Below, piece after piece: positions 18,042 to 26,886 of a stretch of 60,141 nucleotides of DNA; within the stretch, counting starts at the first letter, position 1; each line of letters begins with the position of its first letter. The stretch is from contig CAZZFQ010000001.1 of assembly GCA_964653695.1 (NCBI GenBank), positions 1-60,141 of the forward strand. Direction: 5' to 3'. The notes below the pieces were generated by a model. It was not told where the DNA came from. It made no database searches and saw nothing but the letters and a program-made list of their open reading frames with translations. Position numbers and translations under genes: made by a program. Source of the stretch: JALHTG01 sp964653695 (GTDB lineage: Archaea; Thermoproteota; Bathyarchaeia; 40CM-2-53-6; JALHTG01).

Positions 18042-18188
18042 ATGGCAGAGATGTTCTGCGTCAAATGCAAGAAGAAGGTCGTCGTCGACGACAAGAATGT
18101 CAAGAGAGAGATGACATCGAGAGGAAGACCGATGCTAAGAGCGACATGCCCTCACTGCGGAACGAAGATGACGAAGTTCACGAAGTAG
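18042..18188 (+). CDS. DUF5679-type zinc mini-protein
   Basis: 48 residues: MAEMFCVKCKKKV then a basic 'VKREMTSRGRPMLRA' and TCPHCGTKMTKF. Two CxxC pairs about 27 residues apart form a zinc ribbon. This is the DUF5679 pattern common in Thaumarchaeota-related archaea, where it is often found near chromatin or translation genes; function unknown. AAGGAG sits 8 nt before the ATG, and a TTTTATG box lies about 45 nt upstream. It is a single-gene unit between the FAD dehydrogenase and the convergent CapA-like gene. Confidence 0.85.
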   Translation: MAEMFCVKCKKKVVVDDKNVKREMTSRGRPMLRATCPHCGTKMTKFTK

Positions 18189-18302
18189 TTTCCTGACACT
18201 TTTGGTTGCAGTCTCTCTTCTCACTCAACAGATCCCGAGACGCGAGTTCAGGCATTACTTATCGTCGACAAGGGAACCACTTTGCCCACCGGTCTCGTGA
18301 GA

Positions 18303-19595
18303 TCAGAGACGTACCTTTCCTACTCCGTCAACGATGTCTAGCTGAGTTCCATACTGAAGAGACAGTTTTCGGATCCTTTCTAGGATTGCTTTGGCGGGTT
18401 TGCCTTCTGCCAAGGTTGGTCTTCCTCTCTGAGATCGGGGTTTCTCATAACCTAACGTAACAGGATATAGTTGCAGTTCCTTAAGTGCCCCGTCGTCAAG
18501 AGTGAACTTCGCAATTGCGCCTTCCCAGTAGATACGATCGTATGTGAACCATCGGAATCCTCCGGCGTCTTTCTTTCCTCCTCTTCCCCTTGCGTCATAC
18601 AAATCAGCCGGAGTCGCACTCCACACAAGTCCATATCTTTCAAAGACATCTGAAGGCTGGAAGCGAACAGTTTCATTCATGAAGATGAAGTTCCCGAGGC
18701 TGTACAGGATTGGCTTTCGCTTGTAGATCTCAACCCCCCTGAGCAGATGAGGCCCGTGGCCAATTATCGCGTCTGCACCTGCGTCTAGACATTTCTTGCA
18801 GAAAATGCGTATGAACCTCGCAGGGTTCTCTCTGTTTGCTCCGTCTGGCTCGTGCGCATGTAGGCTCACGAGGACATAGTCCGACTGTCTTCTAGCATCC
18901 TTGATGGACGCTACGATCCCTTTGACATCAGCTTCGTTGGGGAAGGTGAGGATTTCCGGTCTTCTTCCTCCAGCGAACTTCAGATTCATCAACGAGATTA
19001 CTCCGCCTTTTTCCTTGCGGATCGGTGCTCCTGTCTCCTTGAATATCTGCTTCAGCTGACGCATCATCTTGTGCGGGAGAGTCAGCCTCGCCTCATACCG
19101 TAATGGATTCAGCCCGGGTCTTCCGATCATGTCCCGTCGCGTTTCTCCGGCTCTGCCAAACGAAGGGAAAGTGGAAGATGTGGAAATCAGGGCCACACGT
19201 CCGTTCTTTGTTTCCAAATATGCTGGGCTTCTGGCCTCTGCTAGATTTCTTCCAACACCTGCGTGAACAAGTCCTAACTGGTTGAGAGCCCGTGTTGTCG
19301 AGAGAATTCCTCCTTCTCCGAAGTCTACCGAGTGATTGTTTGCTGTTGAATAGAGGTTGAAACCCATCCACTTCAGTTCCTCAGCCATGAAAGGCTGGGC
19401 CATGACGTATGTTCCGCCGCTCTCGGCGGCAGGGGCCGACTCAAAGTTGCCCAATAGCATTTCGAGGTTCGTAAACGAGACATCGGCTGATCTTAAGATA
19501 CGCAGCATGGAGAGGTAAGATTCCTCATCGTAAGCTGACAGTCGCATTGTGGCGAGAGAATCTCCTGTCGCTACTATCGAGATCATACGTGTCAC
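18303..19595 (-). CDS. CapA-family (poly-gamma-glutamate biosynthesis-like) metallophosphoesterase-fold protein
   Basis: 430 residues. It begins ISIVATGDSL, then VSFTNLEMLLG, STANNHSVDFGEGGI, VSLHAHEPDG and ADAIIGHGPHLLRGVEIY. These metal-binding segments (D, E, NNH, H-x-H, GHGPH) follow the CapA/PgsA pattern (PF09587), and 'PILYSLGNFIF' is its usual ending. In bacteria CapA works at the membrane in poly-gamma-glutamate export; archaeal homologues lack a known substrate. There is no transmembrane anchor here, so this is a soluble form. A GTG at 19595 and an ATG at 19586 are both possible starts. No capB/capC homologue lies nearby. Confidence 0.87.
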   Translation of the reverse strand: MTRMISIVATGDSLATMRLSAYDEESYLSMLRILRSADVSFTNLEMLLGNFESAPAAESGGTYVMAQPFMAEELKWMGFNLYSTANNHSVDFGEGGILSTTRALNQLGLVHAGVGRNLAEARSPAYLETKNGRVALISTSSTFPSFGRAGETRRDMIGRPGLNPLRYEARLTLPHKMMRQLKQIFKETGAPIRKEKGGVISLMNLKFAGGRRPEILTFPNEADVKGIVASIKDARRQSDYVLVSLHAHEPDGANRENPARFIRIFCKKCLDAGADAIIGHGPHLLRGVEIYKRKPILYSLGNFIFMNETVRFQPSDVFERYGLVWSATPADLYDARGRGGKKDAGGFRWFTYDRIYWEGAIAKFTLDDGALKELQLYPVTLGYEKPRSQRGRPTLAEGKPAKAILERIRKLSLQYGTQLDIVDGVGKVRL

Positions 19596-19866
19596 TACTA
19601 GCCTGTGCCGCTATTTGTCGGCGAATCCATAGAAATAGCTATCGGATTCCTACAGCCTGAGTCATGACTTGCGATAACGCGCGGGGGCAGAAGTTGCCTT
19701 AGTCCACATGTGACTGGCAGTGAATCCTAGAGCAAGCAAAGCTCTAGTTTCTATGTTCTCGCGTGATTGTACAGCCTGTGACGGATGGATGGTAGGTCTC
19801 TATGATTCGTTCACATTCGTTATATGTCCAGTACTACAGGGGTGGAGCAGATGGAACGGAGGTGAA

Positions 19867-20355
19867 ATGTTGAACAAGACTCTTGTCGCTGCTTTCCTTC
19901 TGATCCTTAGTCTTCCATTCCTAGGAGCCCTTTCGGTTTCTGCTGAACCAGAGTGGCTCCAACTCAAGATCGGAGATACTTTCACAGTGACTTCGACCAA
20001 AGGGTTCGCTGTGACGGCGCAAGATGGCAAAATCACCAGGAAGACTGCTTCTCTGACATTCGCGGCCCAGATCACCGAAGTCGGAGAGAAGTGGGTGAAG
20101 TTCCACGTCACGAGCGGCAAAGTAACTGTCGACGGCCAGACTGTCACGATGACCTCCGTCGACGGACAAGCAAGGTTGGCTCCTAGACTGAAAGGCGCTG
20201 CAATTACTCTTCACGGATCTTTGACAGGCGGGGAACTAAGGCTTAGTGGAAGAATCCACAGAGAGGACGGAAAGCTGATTGTCGGACTGGGAGGCTGGAT
20301 GGCGCTCGGCGGTTCTCTGTATCCTTTGCGGCTAAGGGGAACAGTCGGCCGCTAG
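19867..20355 (+). CDS. Small secreted protein, unknown function
   Basis: 162 residues. A classic signal peptide (NKTLVAAFLLILSLPFLGALSVSA) leads to a beta-rich domain with repeated 'TVTSTKGFAVTAQDGKITRK', 'FAAQITEVGEKWVKF' and 'VTSGKVTVDGQTVTM' segments. There is no cysteine pair and no second anchor, so it should be released or bound at the surface. The start was chosen because GGAGGTGA (19858-19865) lies just before the ATG; the TTG at 19870 has even better spacing. A TATA-like CGTTATATG box (about 19817-19826) lies upstream. No family recognised. Confidence 0.65.
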   Translation: MLNKTLVAAFLLILSLPFLGALSVSAEPEWLQLKIGDTFTVTSTKGFAVTAQDGKITRKTASLTFAAQITEVGEKWVKFHVTSGKVTVDGQTVTMTSVDGQARLAPRLKGAAITLHGSLTGGELRLSGRIHREDGKLIVGLGGWMALGGSLYPLRLRGTVGR

Positions 20356-20654
20356 CCCCCGGTATTCTTGAACCTGCCTACCGCCTTTTTGATTCCACTC
20401 TGAAGAAGTCATTCTAGTTTCTACATTTCTTCCTATGAATGGCCAGAATTTCTTGCGTGTTAGTAATAGAGCTCGAGGACGCTTGCAAGGTTGATTTCTA
20501 TAAGCTAGCTCCAAGATGTAAGAAACTTGCGTGAACCGAGTTCCCCAAGGATGAATGGCTTATGCGCTAGCCCTAACCAAGCCCTTTCCTTGGCTTTGGA
20601 GCGCTGACATTCGCTCCCATTCTGCTTCTGATATGGCTTAAGACAGTGCCCTAC
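20356..20654. other. Intergenic region with paired hairpins
   Basis: 299 bp between convergent genes. Two adjacent potential stem-loops, CCAAG/CTTGG (20577-20593) and GGAGCG/CGCTCC (20598-20617), lie about 40-80 bp beyond the nagZ-like stop on the minus strand and could help end its transcript. I see no gene in this stretch. Confidence 0.35.
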
Positions 20655-22265
20655 TCAATGCGGAGTTGGGATGAAGACAGGGAGCTGCGCCATGGGTCTT
20701 GATCTTCCCACTATTGCTTCAACTGCAGCTACAACTGAGCAACTGGCCGGACTGTACGCAGCGATGTGAGCCTGGGCCTCAGGGATTTGCACATGATCAT
20801 ATGGTTCTCGCATCGAGACCAAAACGAGAGGCGTGTGGGTAGCGATCTCTCGTAGAACCCTCGCTTGCCTATCGTTGTGTACGGCATCATAGGTTGCGGC
20901 TATAGCCAGCTCAGCCCAAGATGTTGCCTTCCGCAGTGTTGCAGCTTGCTTCTTGGAAGGATTCGGATCGCAGCTGATGCTACGTATGATGGCATACCTT
21001 GGAATCTGCCTTCTAAGAACTTCTGAGAAATCCTCCGTATCGCGCTTGATGGAGGAGGGAACAAAGGACACCGAAAGGATTCTCTTCCCTCTTTCCAGCC
21101 TAAGGGGAAGAATGCCTATATTGTGCGTCAGAGTGATGGATTCCTCTGCCATCTTGGCGACCGCTAGAAGATGCTTTCTCCTCCCAACGACCCTGATACC
21201 GCGGTAAGCTGCGTGTCTTACTTGTTGGGCGAAGGCCTTGGCGTTCAGTATTCTAGTTACCGATCTGTTGATATGCTCTTGATCGATCTCTCGGTCTCGT
21301 GCTGCGTCATGGATTGCTCTGATGGATTCAAGTTGCCTCTTCAAAGTGTGAGAGATTAGTACAAGATCCGCGCCGGCTTTCACTGCTTTGACAGCTGCCT
21401 CTCCAGCTTCAAAGTTGTCTGTGATCGCCTTCATTTCCATGCAGTCAGTAGTTACGAGACCTTGGTGTCTAAGGCTCTGCCTCAGTAGATTGGTGATGAC
21501 TCGACGAGACGTGGTTGCCGGTATGTTTCGTGTCTTGTCTATGGCTGGAATCGAAAGGTGGCCAACCATAACCGCTTCGACGCCAGCTGAGATCGCGGCT
21601 CGGAACGGTCTGAGTTCGACCTGTCTAAGCCTCTCTAGTGAATGGGGAAGCACAGGCAGGACCTCATGTGAGTCTTGAGACGTATAGCCATGTCCTGGGA
21701 AATGCTTCGCAGTCGCTATGACCATGTTCTTCTGTAGTCCTCTGATCATGGCTACACCGAGCTTAGAGACAAGGTTGTAGTTTTCACCAAAAGATCGGAC
21801 ACCTATTACTGAGCTTACAGGATTATTGTTCACATCCAGGACAGGAGCTAGATTCATGCTAATTCCCATCGCTCTGAGTTCTACGCCCGTAATGTTTCCG
21901 GCAGCATGAGCCAAGCAGCTGGATCTGGTTGCTCCAAGCGCCATATTGCCTGGATGAACAGCCGTTCCTCGTCTTATTCGTGCAACCAAGCCTCCTTCCT
22001 GATCCGTGGCTACAAGCAATGGAAGATGATGCCCGGAGTTGAGAGCTATGTTCTGTAGCTTTCGAGTGAGCATTACTGCTTGACGAGGATCATTGAGGTT
22101 GCGGGAGAACAGAATCACTCCTCCAATGTGGTGCTTCTCTACAAGTTTTCTTATTGCTGACGAGGGCGTACTACCGTGAAATCCTGCCATAATCATTTGG
22201 CCGATCTTCTGTTCGAGAGACATATTTGCCAAGATAGATCGTGAGTTCGAAAACCGCATAGTCAT
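20655..22265 (-). CDS. GH3 beta-N-acetylhexosaminidase (NagZ-like)
   Basis: 536 residues. The GH3 barrel is clear: MSLEQKIGQMIMAGF, GGVILFSRN, VATDQEGGLVARI, KHFPGHGYTSQDSHEVLP (the NagZ His/Asp acid-base dyad motif) and LVTTDCMEMKAI with the nucleophile Asp. A C-terminal alpha/beta region of about 200 residues (SITLTHNIGILPL, then a typical GH3 second domain) follows. Bacterial NagZ frees GlcNAc from muropeptides; archaea lack murein, so the substrate is more likely N-glycan, chitin-derived or imported bacterial wall sugar. There is no signal peptide, so it should act in the cytoplasm. A 51-residue ORF overlaps the start by four bases upstream. Confidence 0.9.
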   Translation of the reverse strand: MTMRFSNSRSILANMSLEQKIGQMIMAGFHGSTPSSAIRKLVEKHHIGGVILFSRNLNDPRQAVMLTRKLQNIALNSGHHLPLLVATDQEGGLVARIRRGTAVHPGNMALGATRSSCLAHAAGNITGVELRAMGISMNLAPVLDVNNNPVSSVIGVRSFGENYNLVSKLGVAMIRGLQKNMVIATAKHFPGHGYTSQDSHEVLPVLPHSLERLRQVELRPFRAAISAGVEAVMVGHLSIPAIDKTRNIPATTSRRVITNLLRQSLRHQGLVTTDCMEMKAITDNFEAGEAAVKAVKAGADLVLISHTLKRQLESIRAIHDAARDREIDQEHINRSVTRILNAKAFAQQVRHAAYRGIRVVGRRKHLLAVAKMAEESITLTHNIGILPLRLERGKRILSVSFVPSSIKRDTEDFSEVLRRQIPRYAIIRSISCDPNPSKKQAATLRKATSWAELAIAATYDAVHNDRQARVLREIATHTPLVLVSMREPYDHVQIPEAQAHIAAYSPASCSVVAAVEAIVGRSRPMAQLPVFIPTPH

Positions 22266-22417
22266 ACCAAGATGTTCTCCTCTTGCTTATCTGGCACGTG
22301 TGGCTGGAAAGGGAGGCTTCTTTTTCCTATATGGGCTGGTTTTCTATTCTCTTGACGGAGCCTCTTGGCTTTCTCGGCGATGCCCCGAATCTTCCTATCA
22401 AAGCGAAGCCTCCTCAT
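22262..22417 (-). CDS. Small basic ORF overlapping the start of the NagZ-like gene
   Basis: 51 codons from an ATG at 22417, beginning MRRLRFDRKIRGIAEKAKR and very rich in Arg/Lys. Its TGA overlaps the start ATG of the NagZ-like gene (ATGA), the usual sign of translational coupling. GAAGGTG lies about 10 nt before the start, and an in-frame TAG closes the frame upstream. A TTTTTATCATAAGG box lies about 65 nt further up. No family is recognised, and the highly basic composition could also arise by chance; hence moderate confidence. Confidence 0.45.
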   Translation of the reverse strand: MRRLRFDRKIRGIAEKAKRLRQENRKPAHIGKRSLPFQPHVPDKQEENILV

Positions 22418-22594
22418 GGTTGCGATAGCACCTTCGTGGCACTAGCATCATCATTCCTTATGATAAAAAGGTCCAGAGGGAGGGTAGCTTATCATACGTT
22501 TTGATGGTCCTAAGGGCTCCAATAGCCTCTGAGGAGTGATTGACCGCAAATGGCCTTACGCGTCTACATTCCTTTCACGTTGTGTCCCGAGGTT

Positions 22595-22873
22595 TTAGTT
22601 TTTCCCATTCTTTCGTTCTAGAGGATTGTACTTCCTAAGCCATTCTCTCTCAATCTTTTCTCTTTCCTCTTGGCTCCGCAGAATCGAAGGTATGTTCCTT
22701 ACTTGAAGACTTCTCGGTTGGCCAAGTTGGTCAGGTAGGTCTCTGCTATCTGTCATATGTGACACTATGGTTGATGCAGTAGGGGGATATGCCGATCTTG
22801 CCAATCTTTCCATTACCTCATCGACCTTTCGTAACGCGCGGTAGATCTCCACTAGCATTCTCGTAGGAGACAC
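22595..22873 (-). CDS. Small hypothetical protein
   Basis: 92 codons from a GTG (alternative ATG five codons later). The N-terminal half (LVEIYRALRKVDEVMERLARSAYPP) reads as an amphipathic helix; the C-terminal half is charged (SQEEREKIEREWLRKYNP). No known domain, cysteine cluster or membrane segment. Composition is like that of neighbouring genes. It stands alone, 80 bp upstream of the DUF2085-like gene region on the same strand order. Reality is plausible but unproven. Confidence 0.4.
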   Translation of the reverse strand: MSPTRMLVEIYRALRKVDEVMERLARSAYPPTASTIVSHMTDSRDLPDQLGQPRSLQVRNIPSILRSQEEREKIEREWLRKYNPLERKNGKN

Positions 22874-22952
22874 CTGAGATGTCCAGATAGGTTGTTGCTA
22901 ATAACAACTCATCTAATAGCTTTGATGGAATCGGGGCGTTAGCCTTTGCATC

Positions 22953-23732
22953 TTATTTCTTTCTCTCTTTCACGATTCCATGTCCCGGAGGGCCTTGTGA
23001 AGCAGCAGACCTAGAGGCAGACGCCACAACTGCTGCCTCCGTCTCCCGCTGAACGCATCTGAGCACGCACCTTGTGCATATCCTCTTGTGGACAAACTGC
23101 GACAGCGATATCCTCGTGAAAGTCCAGAAGAGAGCCATCAAGACTATGAATGAATCCACTTCAATGCTTCGCAGTTGACTGTCAAGGCCAATGAGGATGA
23201 AGGTCATTCCAACCACGAAAGATGCGCTAATCACGAGCCTGAGCAGCCTACTTCGACTATTGGAGAGAGGCATGAGGAGACCTAGCAATGTGGCTGCAAC
23301 TCCTAACTCAGTTAGGATCCACGCCCTTTGCGCCGGATCCGCTCCAGCGGAGTATGCAGCTGTCAAGGAAATAGAGATTAGGGCTCCCGTCAGCAGGCCT
23401 GTACATCCGGCGCAAAAGCCTATTCCTCTAAGGCGAAGTTCGTGTCCAGAGAATCCCTCGCATTCAGGGTGATGTGTGAGTGTCACGTGCGGCATCCATG
23501 TTGAGTCCTTGGGGCCGCTTGCCTTTGTGCATGCGGTCGGAATGAGAGCTGCAATTGATCCTATTATGCAGATGGTCACATAAAACGAAAAGATAACCTC
23601 TTTTCTCCAAGCAATGTCTTGAACGACTGGACTACAAGCCGAGAATGCCCAGACTATGCATGTTCCAGTAGAGGACAGAGTCAAGAGGCAGAGGCCCGTG
23701 AGGTCTGGGAAGAAGAGTCGGCCCACAGTCAA
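22953..23732 (-). CDS. DUF2085-like membrane protein
   Basis: 259 residues from a TTG, with about six transmembrane helices. Two lie in the first 65 residues, then a loop with HHPECEGFSGHELRLRGIGFCAGCTGLLTG, which carries the H/C and CxGC pattern of DUF2085 small membrane proteins. A Cys pair (RICTRCVLRC) follows in the C-terminal cytoplasmic tail. Metal binding at the membrane is suggested by these cysteines; function unknown. It starts 5 bp after the stop of the B12-binding radical SAM gene, so the two are almost certainly one operon. Confidence 0.65.
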   Translation of the reverse strand: MTVGRLFFPDLTGLCLLTLSSTGTCIVWAFSACSPVVQDIAWRKEVIFSFYVTICIIGSIAALIPTACTKASGPKDSTWMPHVTLTHHPECEGFSGHELRLRGIGFCAGCTGLLTGALISISLTAAYSAGADPAQRAWILTELGVAATLLGLLMPLSNSRSRLLRLVISASFVVGMTFILIGLDSQLRSIEVDSFIVLMALFWTFTRISLSQFVHKRICTRCVLRCVQRETEAAVVASASRSAASQGPPGHGIVKERKK

Positions 23733-23737
23733 CCGAC

Positions 23738-25162
23738 CTAGAACAGTCTTCTCAACTGACTAAGCAGTGCTCGATTCGCCATGTATCTGTAGGTTCTCCT
23801 CTTGAGCTGATTTGATGAGGCGATTCCTGTCAGACGCCTCTTCCAAGACCCGTAGAAACCACGATAACACTTGTACAACTCTTCATACAGTTCAGCTCTA
23901 GAAAGCTTCTCCGTTGCCATAACTGGGTGAATCATGTCGTAGTTGGCCCAGTTCAGATCTTCAATCCAACCGTTCTCCTTAGCTACCTTGTAGATGTCAG
24001 TTCCGGGAAAGGGTGTCAAAACCATGAAGATTGCTAGATCTGGGTCGACGCTGTCAGCGAACCGCCGCAGGCTCTCTATTGATTCGATCGAGTCTTCACG
24101 GTTGCCTATGATGAACGTTAGCTGAGAGAATATGTCGTTCTCCTTCAGCAATCTCACAGCGCTTCGAGTCTGGGTGGGCTCAATGTGCTTGTTGAAGGAC
24201 TGGAGGACGTTCCTGCTGTGGCTTTCCGCCCCCAAGAGCATCCAACGCAGCCCCGCCCTTCTTATCTTGGGTAACAGCTCCCTGTTGTCGACCACATCAT
24301 CGCACCTGGCCTGCACGAACCACATGATCTCATCTGCCAGGCCTCGCCTTGAGATCTCGTCACATAGAATGCTGGCTTGTTCTCCAAGGATGAAGTTGTC
24401 ATCTGCCAGCCATATGAACCTGCTATTGTACTCCCGGAAGAGAAGTTCCATATCGTCAGCTATCTTCGCAGGGGACTTCCGTCTCCAGACGCCACCCCAA
24501 TGCCTCCACTGCGTGCAGAACGTGCAGCGGTGAGGGCACCCCCTCGCGCCTTCGACTATCGAGTATACAGCGTTGCGTCCGGCCATCATTGAAAAGTGAT
24601 ACCGGTTCATGACATGCCGGACATAATGATACCCGGGAAAGGGCAATGTGTCCAGATCACGGATCAGAGGCTGCGTAGGCGTATGGACGACCTCCCCCTC
24701 GCTTCTAAAGGAGATTCCTTCAACGTTCGAAAGATGAGCTCGCTTGGACAAAGCCGAGACGAGACTTGCGAGGCTCCGTTCACCTTCACCTCGAACCACC
24801 ACATCGATCTCTGGATACTGCTCTAGACTCTCTTGGGCCGTTGAGGTAAAGTGTTGACCTCCGGCAACTGTTACCGCCTCAGGCTTGACTTGCTTCGCTA
24901 AGGCCAAGGTTCGAGCCACGACGTAAGCGTTGCACGTGGCCAATCCGCTTGACGCCACGATGTCAGGATCGAAACTTCTAATGCGATTCTCTAGGTCGGC
25001 CCAATCCATGGACTCAGCTTGGCAATCAAGAACAGCTATCTCCAGATCGGCAACTTCCCGTTCAAGGTATGCTGCGAGCTCAAGGATTCCGAGAGGAGGG
25101 GGAAGATATTCACCCATAAGGAACCAGAAGCGCTTCGGAGGCTCTATGAACAGAACTCTCAT
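23738..25162 (-). CDS. B12-binding-domain radical SAM protein
   Basis: 474 residues. The N-terminal half is a cobalamin-binding Rossmann domain ('PPLGILELAAYLERE', 'PDIVASSGLATCNAYVVARTL', 'VVRGEGE'). The radical SAM domain follows with CPHRCTFC (C208, C212, C215) to bind the [4Fe-4S] cluster that cleaves S-adenosylmethionine. This is the BchE/methyltransferase-like class; such enzymes methylate unactivated carbons or make rings in lipids and cofactors. The C-terminal region 'FYGSWKRRLTGIASSNQLKRR' is basic. The membrane protein 5 bp downstream suggests a lipid or membrane-linked substrate. The substrate is not readable from sequence. Confidence 0.9.
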   Translation of the reverse strand: MRVLFIEPPKRFWFLMGEYLPPPLGILELAAYLEREVADLEIAVLDCQAESMDWADLENRIRSFDPDIVASSGLATCNAYVVARTLALAKQVKPEAVTVAGGQHFTSTAQESLEQYPEIDVVVRGEGERSLASLVSALSKRAHLSNVEGISFRSEGEVVHTPTQPLIRDLDTLPFPGYHYVRHVMNRYHFSMMAGRNAVYSIVEGARGCPHRCTFCTQWRHWGGVWRRKSPAKIADDMELLFREYNSRFIWLADDNFILGEQASILCDEISRRGLADEIMWFVQARCDDVVDNRELLPKIRRAGLRWMLLGAESHSRNVLQSFNKHIEPTQTRSAVRLLKENDIFSQLTFIIGNREDSIESIESLRRFADSVDPDLAIFMVLTPFPGTDIYKVAKENGWIEDLNWANYDMIHPVMATEKLSRAELYEELYKCYRGFYGSWKRRLTGIASSNQLKRRTYRYMANRALLSQLRRLF

Positions 25163-25252
25163 CCTATCACTGACTGGAACCTACAACGAAAGACACCGGC
25201 CAAAGCTTTTAAAACGGCACATGTCTCAACGTTCAGGAACGGAGAGAAAATC

Positions 25253-25567
25253 ATGGTCTATTGCTCGAACTGCGGTACCAAGAACGATGATCAGGCGCGA
25301 GTGTGCATACAATGCGGGGAACGCCTATACGGTCGCCGACACGAAAGGACGAGACGCGAGGAAGAGATGTGCTTCGGCCTGCCCTCATACTGGGGAGGAA
25401 TCGTCATCGGGGTCATCGTAATCCTCTTTGGGTTGGCTTTGCTCCTACGGCAGGTGTATGGGATAGCCCTCGAAACCTGGCCTTTCATTGTCATATTCAT
25501 AGGAATACTGATGATCGCCGGAGCAATCACGAGAAGCCTTAGAAAAAGAGAATCAACCAATTCGTGA
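25253..25567 (+). CDS. Zinc-ribbon membrane protein
   Basis: 104 residues. MVYCSNCGTKNDDQARVCIQCGE forms a zinc ribbon (two CxxC pairs), followed by a basic linker and two transmembrane helices (WGGIVIGVIVILFGLALLL and WPFIVIFIGILMIAGAI). This zinc_ribbon_2 plus two-TM layout is common in archaea; role unknown, perhaps membrane-protein regulation. The start is supported by GGAGAG 6 nt upstream and a CTTTTAAAAC TATA-like box (about 25204-25213). It is divergent from the radical SAM gene across about 90 bp. Confidence 0.8.
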   Translation: MVYCSNCGTKNDDQARVCIQCGERLYGRRHERTRREEEMCFGLPSYWGGIVIGVIVILFGLALLLRQVYGIALETWPFIVIFIGILMIAGAITRSLRKRESTNS

Positions 25568-25868
25568 TGGTCTCCCTCGTCGAGTTTTCACTTCTTCTTG
25601 TTGCCCTACCAAGACTCCTGACTCGTCGGCCCACGGCCTATATCGTTGACGCTTTCGCTGTAAGATGCGGCCGTCTTGACCGGTTTGGCATAGAATAAGC
25701 CTGACTTTTCTCGCAGCATCAGCGAACAGGTAGAGGAAAGCAAGATACGGTGCGTATCACCGAGATCCGCGATACCTTCTGATAGACAAACAATATCAGA
25801 AGAGACAACTAACATTAGCAACCAGGGTTCCGGAAATCCTTCGAGAATACTACATGGGAAGATGATGG
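25568..25868. other. Intergenic region with palindromic site before the dehydrogenase
   Basis: 301 bp. CTTCTGAT (25776-25783) and ATCAGAAG (25795-25802) form an exact 8-bp inverted repeat with an 11-nt spacer, 67 nt before the dehydrogenase start; GGTG-N5-CACC lies at about 25750-25762. A regulator-binding site or leader hairpin is possible. A 71-codon minus-strand frame here has no ribosome binding site or family and is not called. Confidence 0.4.
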
Positions 25869-26831
25869 ATGAACAGAGAGAAGGTCATCGTAGCTGAACC
25901 AATTCACGAAGACGGTATTGAGATTCTCAAGAGGAAGTGTCACGTCGTCTCTCTTCCTCCTGGATCAAACGAAGGGGTCCTCCTGTCTCAAGCAGATAGG
26001 ACAGATGCTGTTGTCAGTCGAGGATTCATCAGGATAACGCGAGATTTCATGCGGGCAGCTCATAAACTGAAAGTCATTGCTGTGCACGGTGCGGGTGTCG
26101 ATCATGTCGACTTGAAGGCAGCAAGTGAACTAGACATTGTCGTCTTCAACACTCCAAATGCCTTAACCGATGCTGTTGCAGAGTTAACCGTGGCCTTGAT
26201 ACTCTCCCTTCTCAGAAGGATAGTGGCCGCAGATAGGGCCGTCAGGGCAGGCCAATGGAATAGGAAATTCTCAGATCTCATAGGGCTGGAGTTGATGGGC
26301 AAGACTGTCGGTATAGTGGGGCTAGGGCGAATAGGGGAAGCAGTCGCGCGTCGTATGAGTTGCTTCAACGTGAACATCATCTACTCTGACGTGCTCGAAA
26401 AGAGACAACTTCATGATGAGCTTGGCATAAAGCGAGTGGCGTTCCACGAACTTCTCTCCACTAGCGATATCGTGACCCTCCATACTCCCTTCACTCCTAA
26501 GACTTTGAACATGATCTCGGATGCCGAGTTCAGCCTGATGAAGAAAGGGATCTATCTAGTTAACATGGCGAGGGGGAAGGTCATAGATGAGAAGGCTCTC
26601 GAAAGGGCTCTTCGCTCTGGCAAGGTGGCTGGAGCTGCGCTAGACGTTCTTGAGGAGGAGCCTCCGAGGGTGGACAATCCTCTACTGAGGTTTGAGAATG
26701 TTATTCTGACGCCGCACATAGGCGCAAGCACCCGAGAGGCTATGAGAAGAATGTCCGTGCAATGCGCTGAAGGTGTCTTGAAGGTGTTCAGGGGAGAGAC
26801 ACCACCGAACGTGGTGAATGTCAGCGCTTGA
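25869..26831 (+). CDS. D-isomer-specific 2-hydroxyacid dehydrogenase (phosphoglycerate dehydrogenase-like)
   Basis: 320 residues with the full family pattern: IAVHGAGVDHVDLKAA, the NAD(H)-binding GIVGLGRIGEAVAR near residue 145, LHTPFTPKTLNMI, NMARGKVIDEKAL (catalytic Arg), LDVLEEEP (Glu) and LTPHIGAST (catalytic His). It oxidises or reduces a D-2-hydroxyacid with NAD(H). Length fits the short form without the ACT domain of SerA, so phosphoglycerate, glyoxylate or a branched-chain hydroxyacid are all possible substrates. It stands alone, with a palindromic site upstream. Confidence 0.9.
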   Translation: MNREKVIVAEPIHEDGIEILKRKCHVVSLPPGSNEGVLLSQADRTDAVVSRGFIRITRDFMRAAHKLKVIAVHGAGVDHVDLKAASELDIVVFNTPNALTDAVAELTVALILSLLRRIVAADRAVRAGQWNRKFSDLIGLELMGKTVGIVGLGRIGEAVARRMSCFNVNIIYSDVLEKRQLHDELGIKRVAFHELLSTSDIVTLHTPFTPKTLNMISDAEFSLMKKGIYLVNMARGKVIDEKALERALRSGKVAGAALDVLEEEPPRVDNPLLRFENVILTPHIGASTREAMRRMSVQCAEGVLKVFRGETPPNVVNVSA

Positions 26832-26886
26832 CTCCTCTTGCTTCATCTGATAGTGGAGGCTTTAGAGATTATCAGTGCGTGTCATG

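Noticed and set aside
25606..25821. 71-codon minus-strand frame
   Set aside because: No ribosome binding site, no family; the palindrome lies inside it.
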